A DNA stretch of 64,000 bases from Piscicola geometra (taxonomy: Eukaryota > Annelida > Clitellata > Hirudinida > Piscicolidae). The translations under genes and the position numbers were made by a program. Where the stretch lies: contig OX030960.1 of assembly GCA_943735955.1 (NCBI GenBank), forward strand, positions 80,394 through 144,393, written 5' to 3'. This document shows, in pieces, positions 31,501 through 42,785 of this stretch (positions are counted from its first letter, which is position 1; every line of letters starts with the position of its first letter). The notes beneath the pieces were generated by a model that searched no databases, was not told the origin of the DNA, and saw only the letters and a list, made by a program, of their open reading frames with translations.

Positions 31501-34500
31501 CGTCTTCATCATCGTCGTCTTCATCATCGTCGTCTTCATCATCGTCATCTTCATCATCGTCGTCTTCATCATCGTCGTCTTCATCATCGTCGTCTTCATC
31601 ATCGTCTTCTTCATCATCGTCATCTTCATCATCGTCGTCTTCATCATCTTCATCATCGTCGTCTTCATCATCGTCGTCTTCATCATCGTCGTCTTCATCA
31701 TCGTCGTCTTCATCATCGTCATTTTCATCATCGTCGTCTTCATCATCGTCGTCTTCATCATCGTCGTCTTCATCATCGTCGTCTTCATCATCGTCGTCTT
31801 CATCATCGTCGTCTTCATCATCGTCGTCTTCATCATCGTCGTCTTCATCATCGTCGTCTTCATCATCGTCGTCTTCATCATCGTCATCTTCATCATCGTC
31901 GTCTTCATCATCGTCGTCTTCATCATCGTCGTCTTCATCATCGTCGTCTTCATCATCGTCGTCTTCATCATCGTCATCTTCATCATCGTCGTCTTCATCA
32001 TCGTTGTCTTCATCATCGTCGTCTTCATCATCGTCGTCTTCATCATCGTCGTCTTCATCATCGTCGTCTTCATCATCGTCATCTTCATCATCGTCGTCTT
32101 CATCATCGTCGTCTTCATCATCTTCATCATCGTCGTCTTCATCATCGTCGTCTTCATCATCGTCGTCTTCATCATCGTCGTCTTCATCATCGTCGTCTTC
32201 ATCATCGTCGTCTTCATCATCGTCGTCTTCATCATCGTCGTCTTCATCATCGTCATCTTCATCATCGTCGTCTTCATCATCGTCGTCTTCATCATCTTCA
32301 TCATCGTCGTCTTCATCATCGTCGTCTTCATCATCGTCGTCTTCATCATCGTCGTCTTCATCATCGTCGTCTTCATCATCGTCGTCTTCATCATCGTCGT
32401 CTTCATCATCGTCATCTTCATCATCGTCGTCTTCATCATCGTCGTCTTCATCATCTTCATCATCGTCGTCTTCATCATCGTCGTCTTCATCATCGTCATC
32501 TTCATCATCGTCGTCTTCATCATCGTTGTCTTCATCATCGTCGTCTTCATCATCGTCGTCTTCATCATCGTCGTCTTCATCATCGTTGTCTTCATCATCG
32601 TCGTCTTCATCATCGTCGTCTTCATCATCGTCGTCTTCATCATCGTCGTCTTCATCATCGTCATCTTCATCATTGTCGTCTTCATCATCGTCGTCTTCAT
32701 CATCTTCATCATCGTCGTCTTCATCATCGTCGTCTTCATCATCGTCGTCTTCATCATCGTCGTCTTCATCATCGTCGTCTTCATCATCGTCGTCTTCATC
32801 ATCGTCGTCTTCATCATCGTCGTCTTCATCATCGTCGTCTTCATCATCGTCGTCTTCATCATCGTCGTCTTCATCATCGTCGTCTTCATCATCGTCGTCT
32901 TCATCATCGTCGTCTTCATCATCGTCGTCTTCATCATCGTCGTCTTCATCATCGTCGTCTTCATCATCGTCGTCTTCATCATCGTCGTCTTCATCATCGT
33001 CATCTTCATCATCGTCGTCTTCATCATCGTCGTCTTCATCATCTTCATCATCGTCGTCTTCATCATCGTCGTCTTCATCATCGTCGTCTTCATCATCGTC
33101 GTCTTCATCATCGTCATCTTCATCATCGTCGTCTTCATCATCGTCGTCTTCATCATCTTCATCATCGTCGTCTTCATCATCGTCGTCTTCATCATCGTCG
33201 TCTTCATCATCGTCATTTTCATCATCGTCGTCTTCATCATCGTCGTCTTCATCATCGTCGTCTTCATCATCGTCGTCTTCATCATCGTCGTCTTCATCAT
33301 CGTCGTCTTCATCATCGTCGTCTTCATCATCGTCGTCTTCATCATCGTCGTCTTCATCATCGTCGTCTTCATCATCGTCGTCTTCATCATCGTCGTCTTC
33401 ATCATCGTCGTCTTCATCATCGTCATCTTCATCATCGTCGTCTTCATCATCGTTGTCTTCATCATCGTCGTCTTCATCATCGTCGTCTTCATCATCGTCG
33501 TCTTCATCATCGTCGTCTTCATCATCGTCATCTTCATCATCGTCGTCTTCATCATCGTCGTCTTCATCATCGTCGTCTTCATCATCGTCGTCTTCATCAT
33601 CGTCGTCTTCATCATCGTCGTCTTCATCATCGTCATCTTCATCATCGTCGTCTTCATCATCGTCGTCTTCATCATCTTCATCATCGTCGTCTTCATCATC
33701 GTCGTCTTCATCATCGTCGTCTTCATCATCGTCGTCTTCATCATCGTCGTCTTTATCATCGTCGTCTTCATCATCGTCGTCTTCATCATCGTCGTCTTCA
33801 TCATCGTCATCTTCATCATCGTCGTCTTCATCATCGTCGTCTTCATCATCGTCTTCTTCATCATCGTCATCTTCATCATCGTCATCTTCATCATCGTCGT
33901 CTTCATCATCGTCGTCTTCATCATCTTCATCATCGTCGTCTTCATCATCGTCGTCTTCATCATCGTCGTCTTCATCATCGTCATTTTCATCATCGTCGTC
34001 TTCATCATCGTCGTCTTCATCATCGTCGTCTTCATCATCGTCGTCTTCATCATCGTCGTCTTCATCATCGTCGTCTTCATCATCGTCGTCTTCATCATCG
34101 TCGTCTTCATCATCGTCGTCTTCATCATCGTCGTCTTCATCATCGTCGTCTTCATCATCGTCGTCTTCATCATCGTCGTCTTCATCATCGTCGTCTTCAT
34201 CATCGTCGTCTTCATCATCGTCGTCTTCATCATCGTCGTCTTCATCATCGTCGTCTTCATCATCGTCGTCTTCATCATCATCGTCTTCATCATCGTCGTC
34301 TTCATCATCGTCGTCTTCATCATCGTCGTCTTCATCATCGTCATCTTCATCATCGTCGTCTTCATCATCGTCGTCTTCATCATCTTCATCATCGTCGTCT
34401 TCATCATCGTCGTCTTCATCATCGTCGTCTTCATCATCGTCGTCTTCATCATCGTCATCTTCATCATCGTCGTCTTCATCATCGTCGTCTTCATCATCGT

Positions 34501-37500
34501 CGTCTTCATCATCTTCATCATCGTCGTCTTCATCATCGTCGTCTTCATCATCGTCGTCTTCATCATCGTCATTTTCATCATCGTCGTCTTCATCATCGTC
34601 GTCTTCATCATCGTCGTCTTCATCATCGTCGTCTTCATCATCGTCGTCTTCATCATCGTCGTCTTCATCATCGTCGTCTTTATCATCGTCGTCTTCATCA
34701 TCGTCGTCTTCATCATCGTCGTCTTCATCATCGTCGTCTTCATCATCGTCGTCTTCATCATCGTCGTCTTCATCATCGTCGTCTTCATCATCGTCATCTT
34801 CATCATCGTCGTCTTCATCATCGTTGTCTTCATCATCGTCGTCTTCATCATCGTCGTCTTCATCATCGTCGTCTTCATCATCGTCGTCTTCATCATCGTC
34901 ATCTTCATCATCGTCGTCTTCATCATCGTCGTCTTCATCATCTTCATCATCGTCGTCTTCATCATCGTCGTCTTCATCATCGTCGTCTTCATCATCGTCG
35001 TCTTCATCATCGTCGTCTTCATCATCGTCGTCTTCATCATCGTCGTCTTCATCATCGTCGTCTTCATCATCGTCGTCTTCATCATCGTCGTCTTCATCAT
35101 CGTCGTCTTCATCATCGTCGTCTTCATCATCGTCATCTTCATCATCGTCGTCTTCATCATCGTCGTCTTCATCATCTTCATCATCGTCGTCTTCATCATC
35201 GTCGTCTTCATCATCGTCGTCTTCATCATCGTCGTCTTCATCATCGTCGTCTTCATCATCGTCATTTTCATCATCGTCGTCTTCATCATCGTCTTCTTCA
35301 TCATCGTCATCTTCATCATCGTCGTCTTCATCATCGTCGTCTTCATCATCTTCATCATCGTCGTCTTCATCATCGTCGTCTTCATCATCGTCGTCTTCAT
35401 CATCGTCATTTTCATCATCGTCGTCTTCATCATCGTCGTCTTCATCATCGTCGTCTTCATCATTGTCGTCTTCATCATCGTCGTCTTCATCATCGTCGTC
35501 TTCATCATCGTCGTCTTCATCATCGTCGTCTTCATCATCGTCGTCTTCATCATCGTCGTCTTCATCATCGTCGTCTTCATCATCGTCGTCTTCATCATCG
35601 TCGTCTTCATCATCGTCGTCTTCATCATCGTCATCTTCATCATCGTCGTCTTCATCATCGTCGTCTTCATCATCGTCGTCTTCATCATCGTCGTCTTCAT
35701 CATCGTCGTCTTCATCATCGTCGTCTTCATCATCGTCATCTTCATCATCGTCGTCTTCATCATCGTCGTCTTCATCATCTTCATCATCGTCGTCTTCATC
35801 ATCGTCGTCTTCATCATCGTCGTCTTCATCATCGTCGTCTTCATCATCGTCGTCTTCATCATCGTCGTCTTCATCATCGTCGTCTTCATCATCGTCGTCT
35901 TCATCATCGTCGTCTTCATCATCGTCGTCTTCATCATCGTCGTCTTCATCATCGTCGTCTTCATCATCGTCGTCTTCATCATCTTCATCGTTGTCTTCAT
36001 CATCGTCGTCTTCATCATCGTCGTCTTCATCATCGTCGTCTTCATCATCGTCGTCTTCATCATCGTCGTCTTCATCATCGTCGTCTTCATCATCGTCGTC
36101 TTCATCATCGTCGTCTTCATCATCGTCGTCTTCATCATCGTCGTCTTCATCATCGTCGTCTTCATCATCGTCGTCTTCATCATCGTCGTCTTCATCATCG
36201 TCGTCTTCATCATCGTCGTCTTCATCATCGTCGTCTTCATCATCGTCGTCTTCATCATCGTCATCTTCATCATCGTCGTCTTCATCATCGTCGTCTTCAT
36301 CATCGTCGTCTTCATCATCGTCGTCTTCATCATCGTCGTCTTCATCATCGTCATCTTCATCATCTTCGTCTTCATCATCGTCGTCTTCATCATCGTCATC
36401 TTCATCATCGTCGTCTTCATCATCGTCGTCTTCATCATCTTCATCATCGTCGTCTTCATCATCGTCGTCTTCATCATCGTCGTCTTCATCATCGTCGTCT
36501 TCATCATCGTCGTCTTCATCATCGTCGTCTTCATCATCGTCGTCTTCATCATCGTCGTCTTCATCATCGTCGTCTTCATCATCGTCGTCTTCATCATCGT
36601 CGTCTTCATCATCGTCGTCTTCATCATCGTCGTCTTCATCATCGTCATCTTCATCATCGTCGTCTTCATCATCGTCGTCTTCATCATCGTCGTCTTCATC
36701 ATCGTCGTCTTCATCATCGTCGTCTTCATCATCGTCATCTTCATCATCTTCGTCTTCATCATCGTCGTCTTCATCATCGTCATCTTCATCATCGTCGTCT
36801 TCATCATCGTCGTCTTCATCATCTTCATCATCGTCGTCTTCATCATCGTCGTCTTCATCATCGTCGTCTTCATCATCGTCGTCTTCATCATCGTCGTCTT
36901 CATCATCGTCGTCTTCATCATCGTCGTCTTCATCATCGTCGTCTTCATCATCGTCGTCTTCATCATCGTCGTCTTCATCATCGTCGTCTTCATCATTGTC
37001 GTCTTCATCATCGTCGTCTTCATCATCGTCGTCTTCATCATCGTCGTCTTCATCATCGTCGTCTTCATCATCGTCGTCTTCATCATCGTCGTCTTCATCA
37101 TCGTCGTCTTCATCATCGTCGTCTTCATCATCGTCGTCTTCATCATCGTCGTCTTCATCATCGTCGTCTTCATCATCGTCGTCTTCATCATCGTCGTCTT
37201 CATCATCGTCGTCTTCATCATCGTCGTCTTCATCATCGTCGTCTTCATCATCGTCGTCTTCATCATCGTCGTCTTTATCATCGTCGTCTTCATCATCGTC
37301 GTCTTCACCATCGTCGTCTTCATCATCGTCGTCTTCATCATCGTCGTCTTCATCATCGTCATTTTCATCATCGTCGTCTTCATCATCGTCATCTTCATCA
37401 TCGTCGTCTTCATCATCGTCGTCTTCATCATCGTCGTCTTCATCATCGTCGTCTTCATCATCGTCATCTTCATCATCGTCGTCTTCATCATCTTCATCAT

Positions 37501-38496
37501 CGTCGTCTTCATCATCGTCGTCTTCATCATCGTCGTCTTCATCATCGTCATTTTCATCATCGTCGTCTTCATCATCGTCGTCTTCATCATCGTCGTCTTC
37601 ATCATCGTCGTCTTCATCATCGTCGTCTTCATCATCGTCGTCTTCATCATCGTCGTCTTCATCATCGTCGTCTTCATCATCGTCGTCTTCATCATCGTCG
37701 TCTTCATCATCGTCGTCTTCATCATCGTCGTCTTCATCATCGTCGTCTTCATCATCGTCGTCTTCATCATCGTCGTCTTCATCATCGTCGTCTTCATCAT
37801 CGTCGTCTTCATCATCGTCGTCTTCATCATCGTCATCTTCATCATCGTCGTCTTCATCATCGTCGTCTTCATCATCTTCATCATCGTCGTCTTCATCATC
37901 GTCGTCTTCATCATCGTCGTCTTCATCATCGTCGTCTTCATCATCGTCGTCTTCATCATCGTCGTCTTCATCATCGTCGTCTTCATCATCGTCGTCTTCA
38001 TCATCGTCGTCTTCATCATCGTCGTCTTCATCATCGTCGTCTTCATCATCGTCGTCTTCATCATCGTCGTCTTCATCATCGTCGTCTTCATCATCCTCGT
38101 CTTCATCATCGTCGTCTTCATCATCGTCGTCTTCATCATCGTCGTCTTCATCATCGTCGTCTTCATCATCGTCGTCTTCATCATCGTCGTCTTCATCATC
38201 CTCGTCTTCATCATCGTCGTCTTCATCATCGTCGTCTTCATCATCGTCGTCTTCATCATCGTCGTCTTCATCATCGTCGTCTTCATCATCGTCGTCTTCA
38301 TCATCGTCGTCTTCATCATCGTCGTTTTCATCATCGTCGTCTTCATCATCGTCGTCTTCATCATCGTCGTCTTCATCATCGTCGTCTTCATCATCGTCGT
38401 CTTCATCATCGTCGTCTTCATCATCGTCGTCTTCATCATCGTCGTCTTCATCATCGTCGTCTTCATCATCGTCGTCTTCATCATCGTCGTCTTCAT
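31501..38496 (+). repeat. 15-bp minisatellite GTCGTCTTCATCATC
   Basis: About 7 kb of tandem 15-mers, consensus GTCGTCTTCATCATC, with scattered GTCATCTTC, GTTGTCTTC, GTCATTTTC and GTCTTCTTC variants. Repeated 12-bp units (CTTCATCATCTTCATCATCG context) lack one GTC. On plus, one frame is uninterrupted serine codons and the frame of the next exon reads VVFII. On minus, frames read MMKTT and DDEDD. Nothing else supports coding. The last unit changes from CTTCATCATC to CTTCATCAG, forming the 3' splice site of the TRAPPC12 exon, so the array most likely ends an intron and supplies its pyrimidine-rich tract. Confidence 0.95.
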
Positions 38497-38499
38497 CAG

Positions 38500-38638
38500 T
38501 TGTGGTTCTGTCGCTTCAGCCTGCTGCACCGCCTCTCGCTGCATTCACTGGCGCATAACGAGTGGCAGGCCTTCCGAAATCTCGACACTCCTGACCTCTA
38601 CTACCAGTACAACCAGGCCAAGTATCCGGGAAGTAAGG
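38500..38638 (+). CDS. TRAPPC12: TRAPPC12 internal exon (TRAPP III subunit 12)
   Basis: This exon encodes 46 residues of trafficking protein particle complex subunit 12, which acts in membrane tethering at the ER-Golgi and autophagy steps. It starts LWFCRFSLLHRL and ends with NLDTPDLYY followed by YPGSKG. These match the TRAPPC12 signature LWF-R-ALL-RL, NLD-PDLYY and YPG-GSMVPF that precedes the TPR repeats. The exon is bounded by an AG acceptor (CTTCATCAG at 38,491-38,499) and a consensus donor GTGAGT at 38,639, and it ends in phase 1. The acceptor lies in the last unit of the 15-bp array. Splice sites, frame and homology all agree. The family assignment is from recalled sequence and was not searched. 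Upstream exons are not in the window. Confidence 0.85.
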
Positions 38639-38941
38639 GTGAGTCGTGGAAAGGAGGGAATGTTGAAAGGAAGGGGGTTGAGTGGGGAAGGGGTTGAATG
38701 AAGAGGTGGTTTGCTTGTTAAATGGGAAAGGGGTTATGGGATATGCCCACCACCACCCTCAATATCATCATCATTACCACTATTATCATCATCATCACCA
38801 CCATCTTCTTCATCACCACCACCATCATCCCCATCATCATCATCCCCATCACCACCACCATCATCCCCATCATCTCCATCAACACCACCATCATCATCAT
38901 CATCACCACCATCATCATCATCATCATGCCCTCCCTGCCAG
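38639..38941 (+). other. TRAPPC12: TRAPPC12 intron with CATCAC-type simple repeat
   Basis: This 303-bp intron runs from the GTGAGT donor to the TGCCAG acceptor. From about 38,758 to 38,928 it is nearly all CAT, CAC and CCC triplets (degenerate (ATC)n/(ACC)n), a simple repeat that again lies close to the 3' splice site. Open frames of poly-His, poly-Ser or poly-Ile here are repeat artefacts. Confidence 0.8.
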
Positions 38942-39054
38942 GATCGATGGTGCCTTTCAAGATGCGAGTCTTGCAGGCTCAGCATCTGAGGTACGTGAAG
39001 AAGCCCCAAGACGCCCTCCAACATCTCTGCGCCATCCTCGCCGTCGTCAGGAAG
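38942..39054 (+). CDS. TRAPPC12: TRAPPC12 internal exon, next in order
   Basis: Joined in phase to the previous exon (G + GA), this exon continues with [14 protein letters not shown] and then a helix-like stretch containing PQDALQHL, ending AVVRK. This corresponds to the conserved GSMVPF-MR-L-A segment of TRAPPC12 followed by the region leading into its TPR repeats. The acceptor is CCTGCCAG. The proposed donor AAG|GTCTCT is weaker than consensus and falls right before the (ATCC)n repeat, so the 3' edge is less certain than the 5' edge. No following exon of the gene could be found to the end of the window. The downstream intron would have to contain the LINEs and DNA transposons annotated below, or the gene is broken here. 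Confidence 0.83.
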
Positions 39055-39057
39055 GTC

Positions 39058-39234
39058 TCTCCATCCATCCATCCATCCATCCATCCATCCATCCTTTTAT
39101 CCATCCATCCATCCATTCATTGATCCCTCCATCTATCCATCCAACCATCCATCCCTCCTTCCATCCATCCCTTCATCCATCCATCCTTCCATCCATCTAT
39201 CTATCCATCTATCTATCCATCTATCTATCCATCA
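39058..39234 (+). repeat. (ATCC)n microsatellite, imperfect
   Basis: Tetranucleotide ATCC repeats with TCCTTCC and ATCTATCT interruptions start immediately after the TRAPPC12 exon and end at ATCAG, where the perfect TAGG array begins. Confidence 0.93.
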
Positions 39235-40430
39235 GGTAGGTAGGTAGGTAGGTAGGTAGGTAGGTAGGTAGGTAGGTAGGTAGGTAGGTAGGTAGGTAGG
39301 TAGGTAGGTAGGTAGGTAGGTAGGTAGGTAGGTAGGTAGGTAGGTAGGTAGGTAGGTAGGTAGGTAGGTAGGTAGGTAGGTAGGTAGGTAGGTAGGTAGG
39401 TAGGTAGGTAGGTAGGTAGGTAGGTAGGTAGGTAGGTAGGTAGGTAGGTAGGTAGGTAGGTAGGTAGGTAGGTAGGTAGGTAGGTAGGTAGGTAGGTAGG
39501 TAGGTAGGTAGGTAGGTAGGTAGGTAGGTAGGTAGGTAGGTAGGTAGGTAGGTAGGTAGGTAGGTAGGTAGGTAGGTAGGTAGGTAGGTAGGTAGGTAGG
39601 TAGGTAGGTAGGTAGGTAGGTAGGTAGGTAGGTAGGTAGGTAGGTAGGTAGGTAGGTAGGTAGGTAGGTAGGTAGGTAGGTAGGTAGGTAGGTAGGTAGG
39701 TAGGTAGGTAGGTAGGTAGGTAGGTAGGTAGGTAGGTAGGTAGGTAGGTAGGTAGGTAGGTAGGTAGGTAGGTAGGTAGGTAGGTAGGTAGGTAGGTAGG
39801 TAGGTAGGTAGGTAGGTAGGTAGGTAGGTAGGTAGGTAGGTAGGTAGGTAGGTAGGTAGGTAGGTAGGTAGGTAGGTAGGTAGGTAGGTAGGTAGGTAGG
39901 TAGGTAGGTAGGTAGGTAGGTAGGTAGGTAGGTAGGTAGGTAGGTAGGTAGGTAGGTAGGTAGGTAGGTAGGTAGGTAGGTAGGTAGGTAGGTAGGTAGG
40001 TAGGTAGGTAGGTAGGTAGGTAGGTAGGTAGGTAGGTAGGTAGGTAGGTAGGTAGGTAGGTAGGTAGGTAGGTAGGTAGGTAGGTAGGTAGGTAGGTAGG
40101 TAGGTAGGTAGGTAGGTAGGTAGGTAGGTAGGTAGGTAGGTAGGTAGGTAGGTAGGTAGGTAGGTAGGTAGGTAGGTAGGTAGGTAGGTAGGTAGGTAGG
40201 TAGGTAGGTAGGTAGGTAGGTAGGTAGGTAGGTAGGTAGGTAGGTAGGTAGGTAGGTAGGTAGGTAGGTAGGTAGGTAGGTAGGTAGGTAGGTAGGTAGG
40301 TAGGTAGGTAGGTAGGTAGGTAGGTAGGTAGGTAGGTAGGTAGGTAGGTAGGTAGGTAGGTAGGTAGGTAGGTAGGTAGGTAGGTAGGTAGGTAGGTAGG
40401 TAGGTAGGTAGGTAGGTAGGTAGGTAGGTA
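39235..40430 (-). repeat. Perfect (TAGG)n array, LINE 3' tail
   Basis: About 299 uninterrupted copies of TAGG (CCTA on minus) in 1,196 bp with no visible mismatch. It directly follows the 3' end of the minus-strand LINE at 40,431, so it is read as that element's 3' tail, probably expanded after insertion. The YLPT-repeat protein formed by reading through it is not meaningful. Confidence 0.9.
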
Positions 40431-40433
40431 TAT

Positions 40434-42785
40434 GCCATTCAGTCTGTCGTTACTGAAGTGGAATTCTTGTGGTCTGTGGCTTGTGACTGCTTGGCAGATC
40501 CCTGTTCTCGATAGTTCCTGGTGTAGCGGGGTTAGCTGTGCCCTGAATCCTGTAGCTGCTTCTGCATCAGCCTCGTCGTTTCCGATCAGATAGCAGTGGC
40601 TTGGCACCCAGATGAAGAGAACCTTTTTGTTCATGTTGGTACACTGTGCAGTTAGTTGTGAGATTCGATGGGAGGAGAGAGGGTTGGATGCCATTAGCGA
40701 AAGAAGTGGCTTGCAATCGCACACAATCTTTGCCATGCACCAGTCCTCTCTCTCACTCAACCATTTCAGAGCCTCCTCAACCGCAATTCTTTCAGTGTCC
40801 ATTGGGTTACTCTTGTGACCTGTGGGCTTGTTCCAGTTAGCTACTTTCTGATCCCCTTGGTACACCACCACCGCAGCACCACCATGCTTTGCCACACCTT
40901 GCACCGAGCCGTCAGTGTAGATGGTAAAGTCAGCTTCGCCTTCCTGGGAGATGGCATCTTTAGCTGCTTCCAGTTGCAAGAGATCAGGGTCGTGCTTGCT
41001 AGATTTGGAGTAGCTGATGTATATCGCTTCGTACAATGGGTCTTCTGGGAGGAGTGCCTTTGCTTGGTGAAGGAATTTGGCCCTCCAGCTGTTTTGTTTC
41101 AGCTTCTTGGGGACATGTTTCTCTGCAAGTGACTTCCTCCAGTCTTCCTGCTTGTAGCTCACCCATTTAACAGCCCTTTTGAGAGAAGCCTGATCAAACC
41201 TCGTCTCCATGTTGGCTAGGTCTGCTTCAACGAGAACAGCTTCAGAGGGCGTTGTTGCTGTGAGACAGGTGAGGATTTTGGCAGCACGAAGTTGGGCCCT
41301 CTCGATCTTGGTGATGTGGGTTTTTGGAGTCCAAGGTGTCCATGCAGGGCTGGCGTATTCCATTATGCTCCTTTGCAGTGCACAATATACACTTCTTAGC
41401 CCAGTTCTCTTCCATCCCCACTCCGTTCCTCCGAGGTTGCGGATGATATTGTCCCGTTTCCTTACCTTGTCCACTATCATGTCTGTGTGATGGCCAAAGT
41501 GCAGGAGTCTGTCGTATTTGACTCCAAGAAAGGTCGGGTTCGGTTCGAACGGGAGTGGGATGTTGTTGATGGTGAGCGACGGTTGCCAATTGTGTTCGGA
41601 GACTGCTGTGGAAAAGAAGCTGCACGAGCACTTGTTGTAGTTTAGGGTGAGGCGGTTTACAGAACTCCAATCCTGAACTTTGTTGATTTCGATTTGGAGT
41701 TCTGCCTGGATCTTCAGCTTGTCGTTACCCGTGCGTGCAATTGCTAAATCGTCAGCAAAGGCACACACCGTCGAATCTTCCATAAACTTGCCGAAAAGGT
41801 CGTTTATGTAGATGACGAAGAGTATGGGCGACAGTACTGCTCCTTGAGGTAGTCCAGCCCTGAATACTCTTGGGTTGCTGAGATCTCCGTTGTATTTTGC
41901 CCTGGCTCGACGGTTGACAAACCACCCTTTGATGTAGGCAGTGTAGCGAGGAGGGATGCCGATGTCGACCATTTTGTTGAGCAGCCGTTCTCTCCACACA
42001 GTGTCGAAGGCTCGGCTGTAGTCGTACTGGGTGAGTATGGTGCGTTGCGACGGTTTTGACTGGAACCCATCACTGACTGTTTGCGTGAGACGTAGGCATT
42101 GTTCCGTTGTGTTTCTGTCTGATCTGAACCCCGACTGGTTGTCGCTCAGTATCTGCTTCTTCTCCATCCACCACATCAACCTTGCTTTTATCATCTTTTC
42201 TAGAAGCTTCCCCACCACTGAGGTAAGGCTGATCGGGCGGTAGCTTGACACATCAGCAGGGTTTTTGCCACGTTTCAGGATCGGGATGATGATGGCATCC
42301 CGCCATTGCTGAGGGCACTCGCTGCGATTCCAGCAGATGTTGAATAGTGTCAGCAGGTGTTGTTGTGCACTGCTGGGTAGGTGTTTCAACATGTCGCTGC
42401 TGATGTTGTCAGGTCCGGGGGCTTTGCCTGCGGGGATGGAGCGGATACCTTGCTGGAGCTCTGACAACGTGAATGCCTTCTCGATCTCTTGCTCGGGGAT
42501 CGAGCGGGTGTGGCTGAGGTTTCGATTGATGGCGACCTTAGTTTTCCGATGCTCTTTATCACTCTTGACTTGGCTGATGCTTGCGTATTCCTGAATGAAT
42601 GCGTTCGTACGCGCTTTGCTTGTGATGCAAATGCGGCCTTTGTAAGTGATGGACTTGTCTACGGATGTACTAAGGTCTCCTCTCAAGTTCTTGATCAGCC
42701 GCCACGCCTGTTCTGGGTTCCTAGATTTTTCACTCTTGTCAAGCTTAGATCTCCAGATGCGGTCTTTTGCTTCAAGTTGTTGCAG
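40434..42785 (-). CDS. LINE B reverse transcriptase-RNase H polyprotein (5' partial)
   Basis: The frame is open without stops from the chimeric junction, through EAKDRIWRSKLDK, into the 3' tail. RT motifs in order: GKAPGPDNISSDML (fingers), QSGFRSDRNTTEQ, YDYSRAFDTVW (motif A aspartates), GLPQGAVLSPILF (motif B), FADDLAI (motif C catalytic aspartates) and FLGVKYDRLL. RNase H follows: YTDGSV (first Asp), a conserved ERIAVEEAL (Glu), VCDCKPLL (Asp) and WVPSHC with GNDEADAEA (last Asp). This element would copy its own RNA at a nicked target. It lacks the APE domain, so this copy cannot be autonomous. The absence of stops suggests a young insertion. The natural C-terminus is unclear because the frame reads into the tail. 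Confidence 0.9.

Larger units (their letters stand above)
39235..42785 (-). mobile_element. Non-LTR retrotransposon with RT and RNase H (LINE B), 5'-truncated
   Basis: A minus-strand LINE whose 3' end carries the TAGG tail and whose 5' end is joined to a different LINE at 42,776-42,785. It has no endonuclease of its own, so it is 5'-truncated. The combination of RT with a C-terminal RNase H and a simple-repeat tail is typical of the I superfamily of non-LTR elements. The exact clade cannot be given without a tree. The element lies downstream of the TRAPPC12 exons and opposite to them in orientation. Confidence 0.88.

Noticed and set aside
31288..38544. Minus-strand MMKTT-repeat frame of over 2,400 codons crossing the N gap
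   Set aside because: It reads through 200 N and a 15-bp microsatellite with no unique sequence. The real exon at its edge is on the other strand.
32004..38558. Plus-strand poly-serine protein of 2,184 codons ending in a short unique tail
   Set aside because: The unique tail is the TRAPPC12 exon read in the wrong frame. The correct frame begins after a splice acceptor at 38,499.
38682..39239. Frames with poly-His and IHPSIHPS repeats around the second TRAPPC12 exon
   Set aside because: They are (ATC/ACC)n and (ATCC)n repeats read in frames other than that of the spliced exon.
39235..40430. Telomeric repeat (arthropod-type TTAGG)
   Set aside because: The unit is TAGG, not TTAGG. It is internal and directly attached to the 3' end of a LINE.
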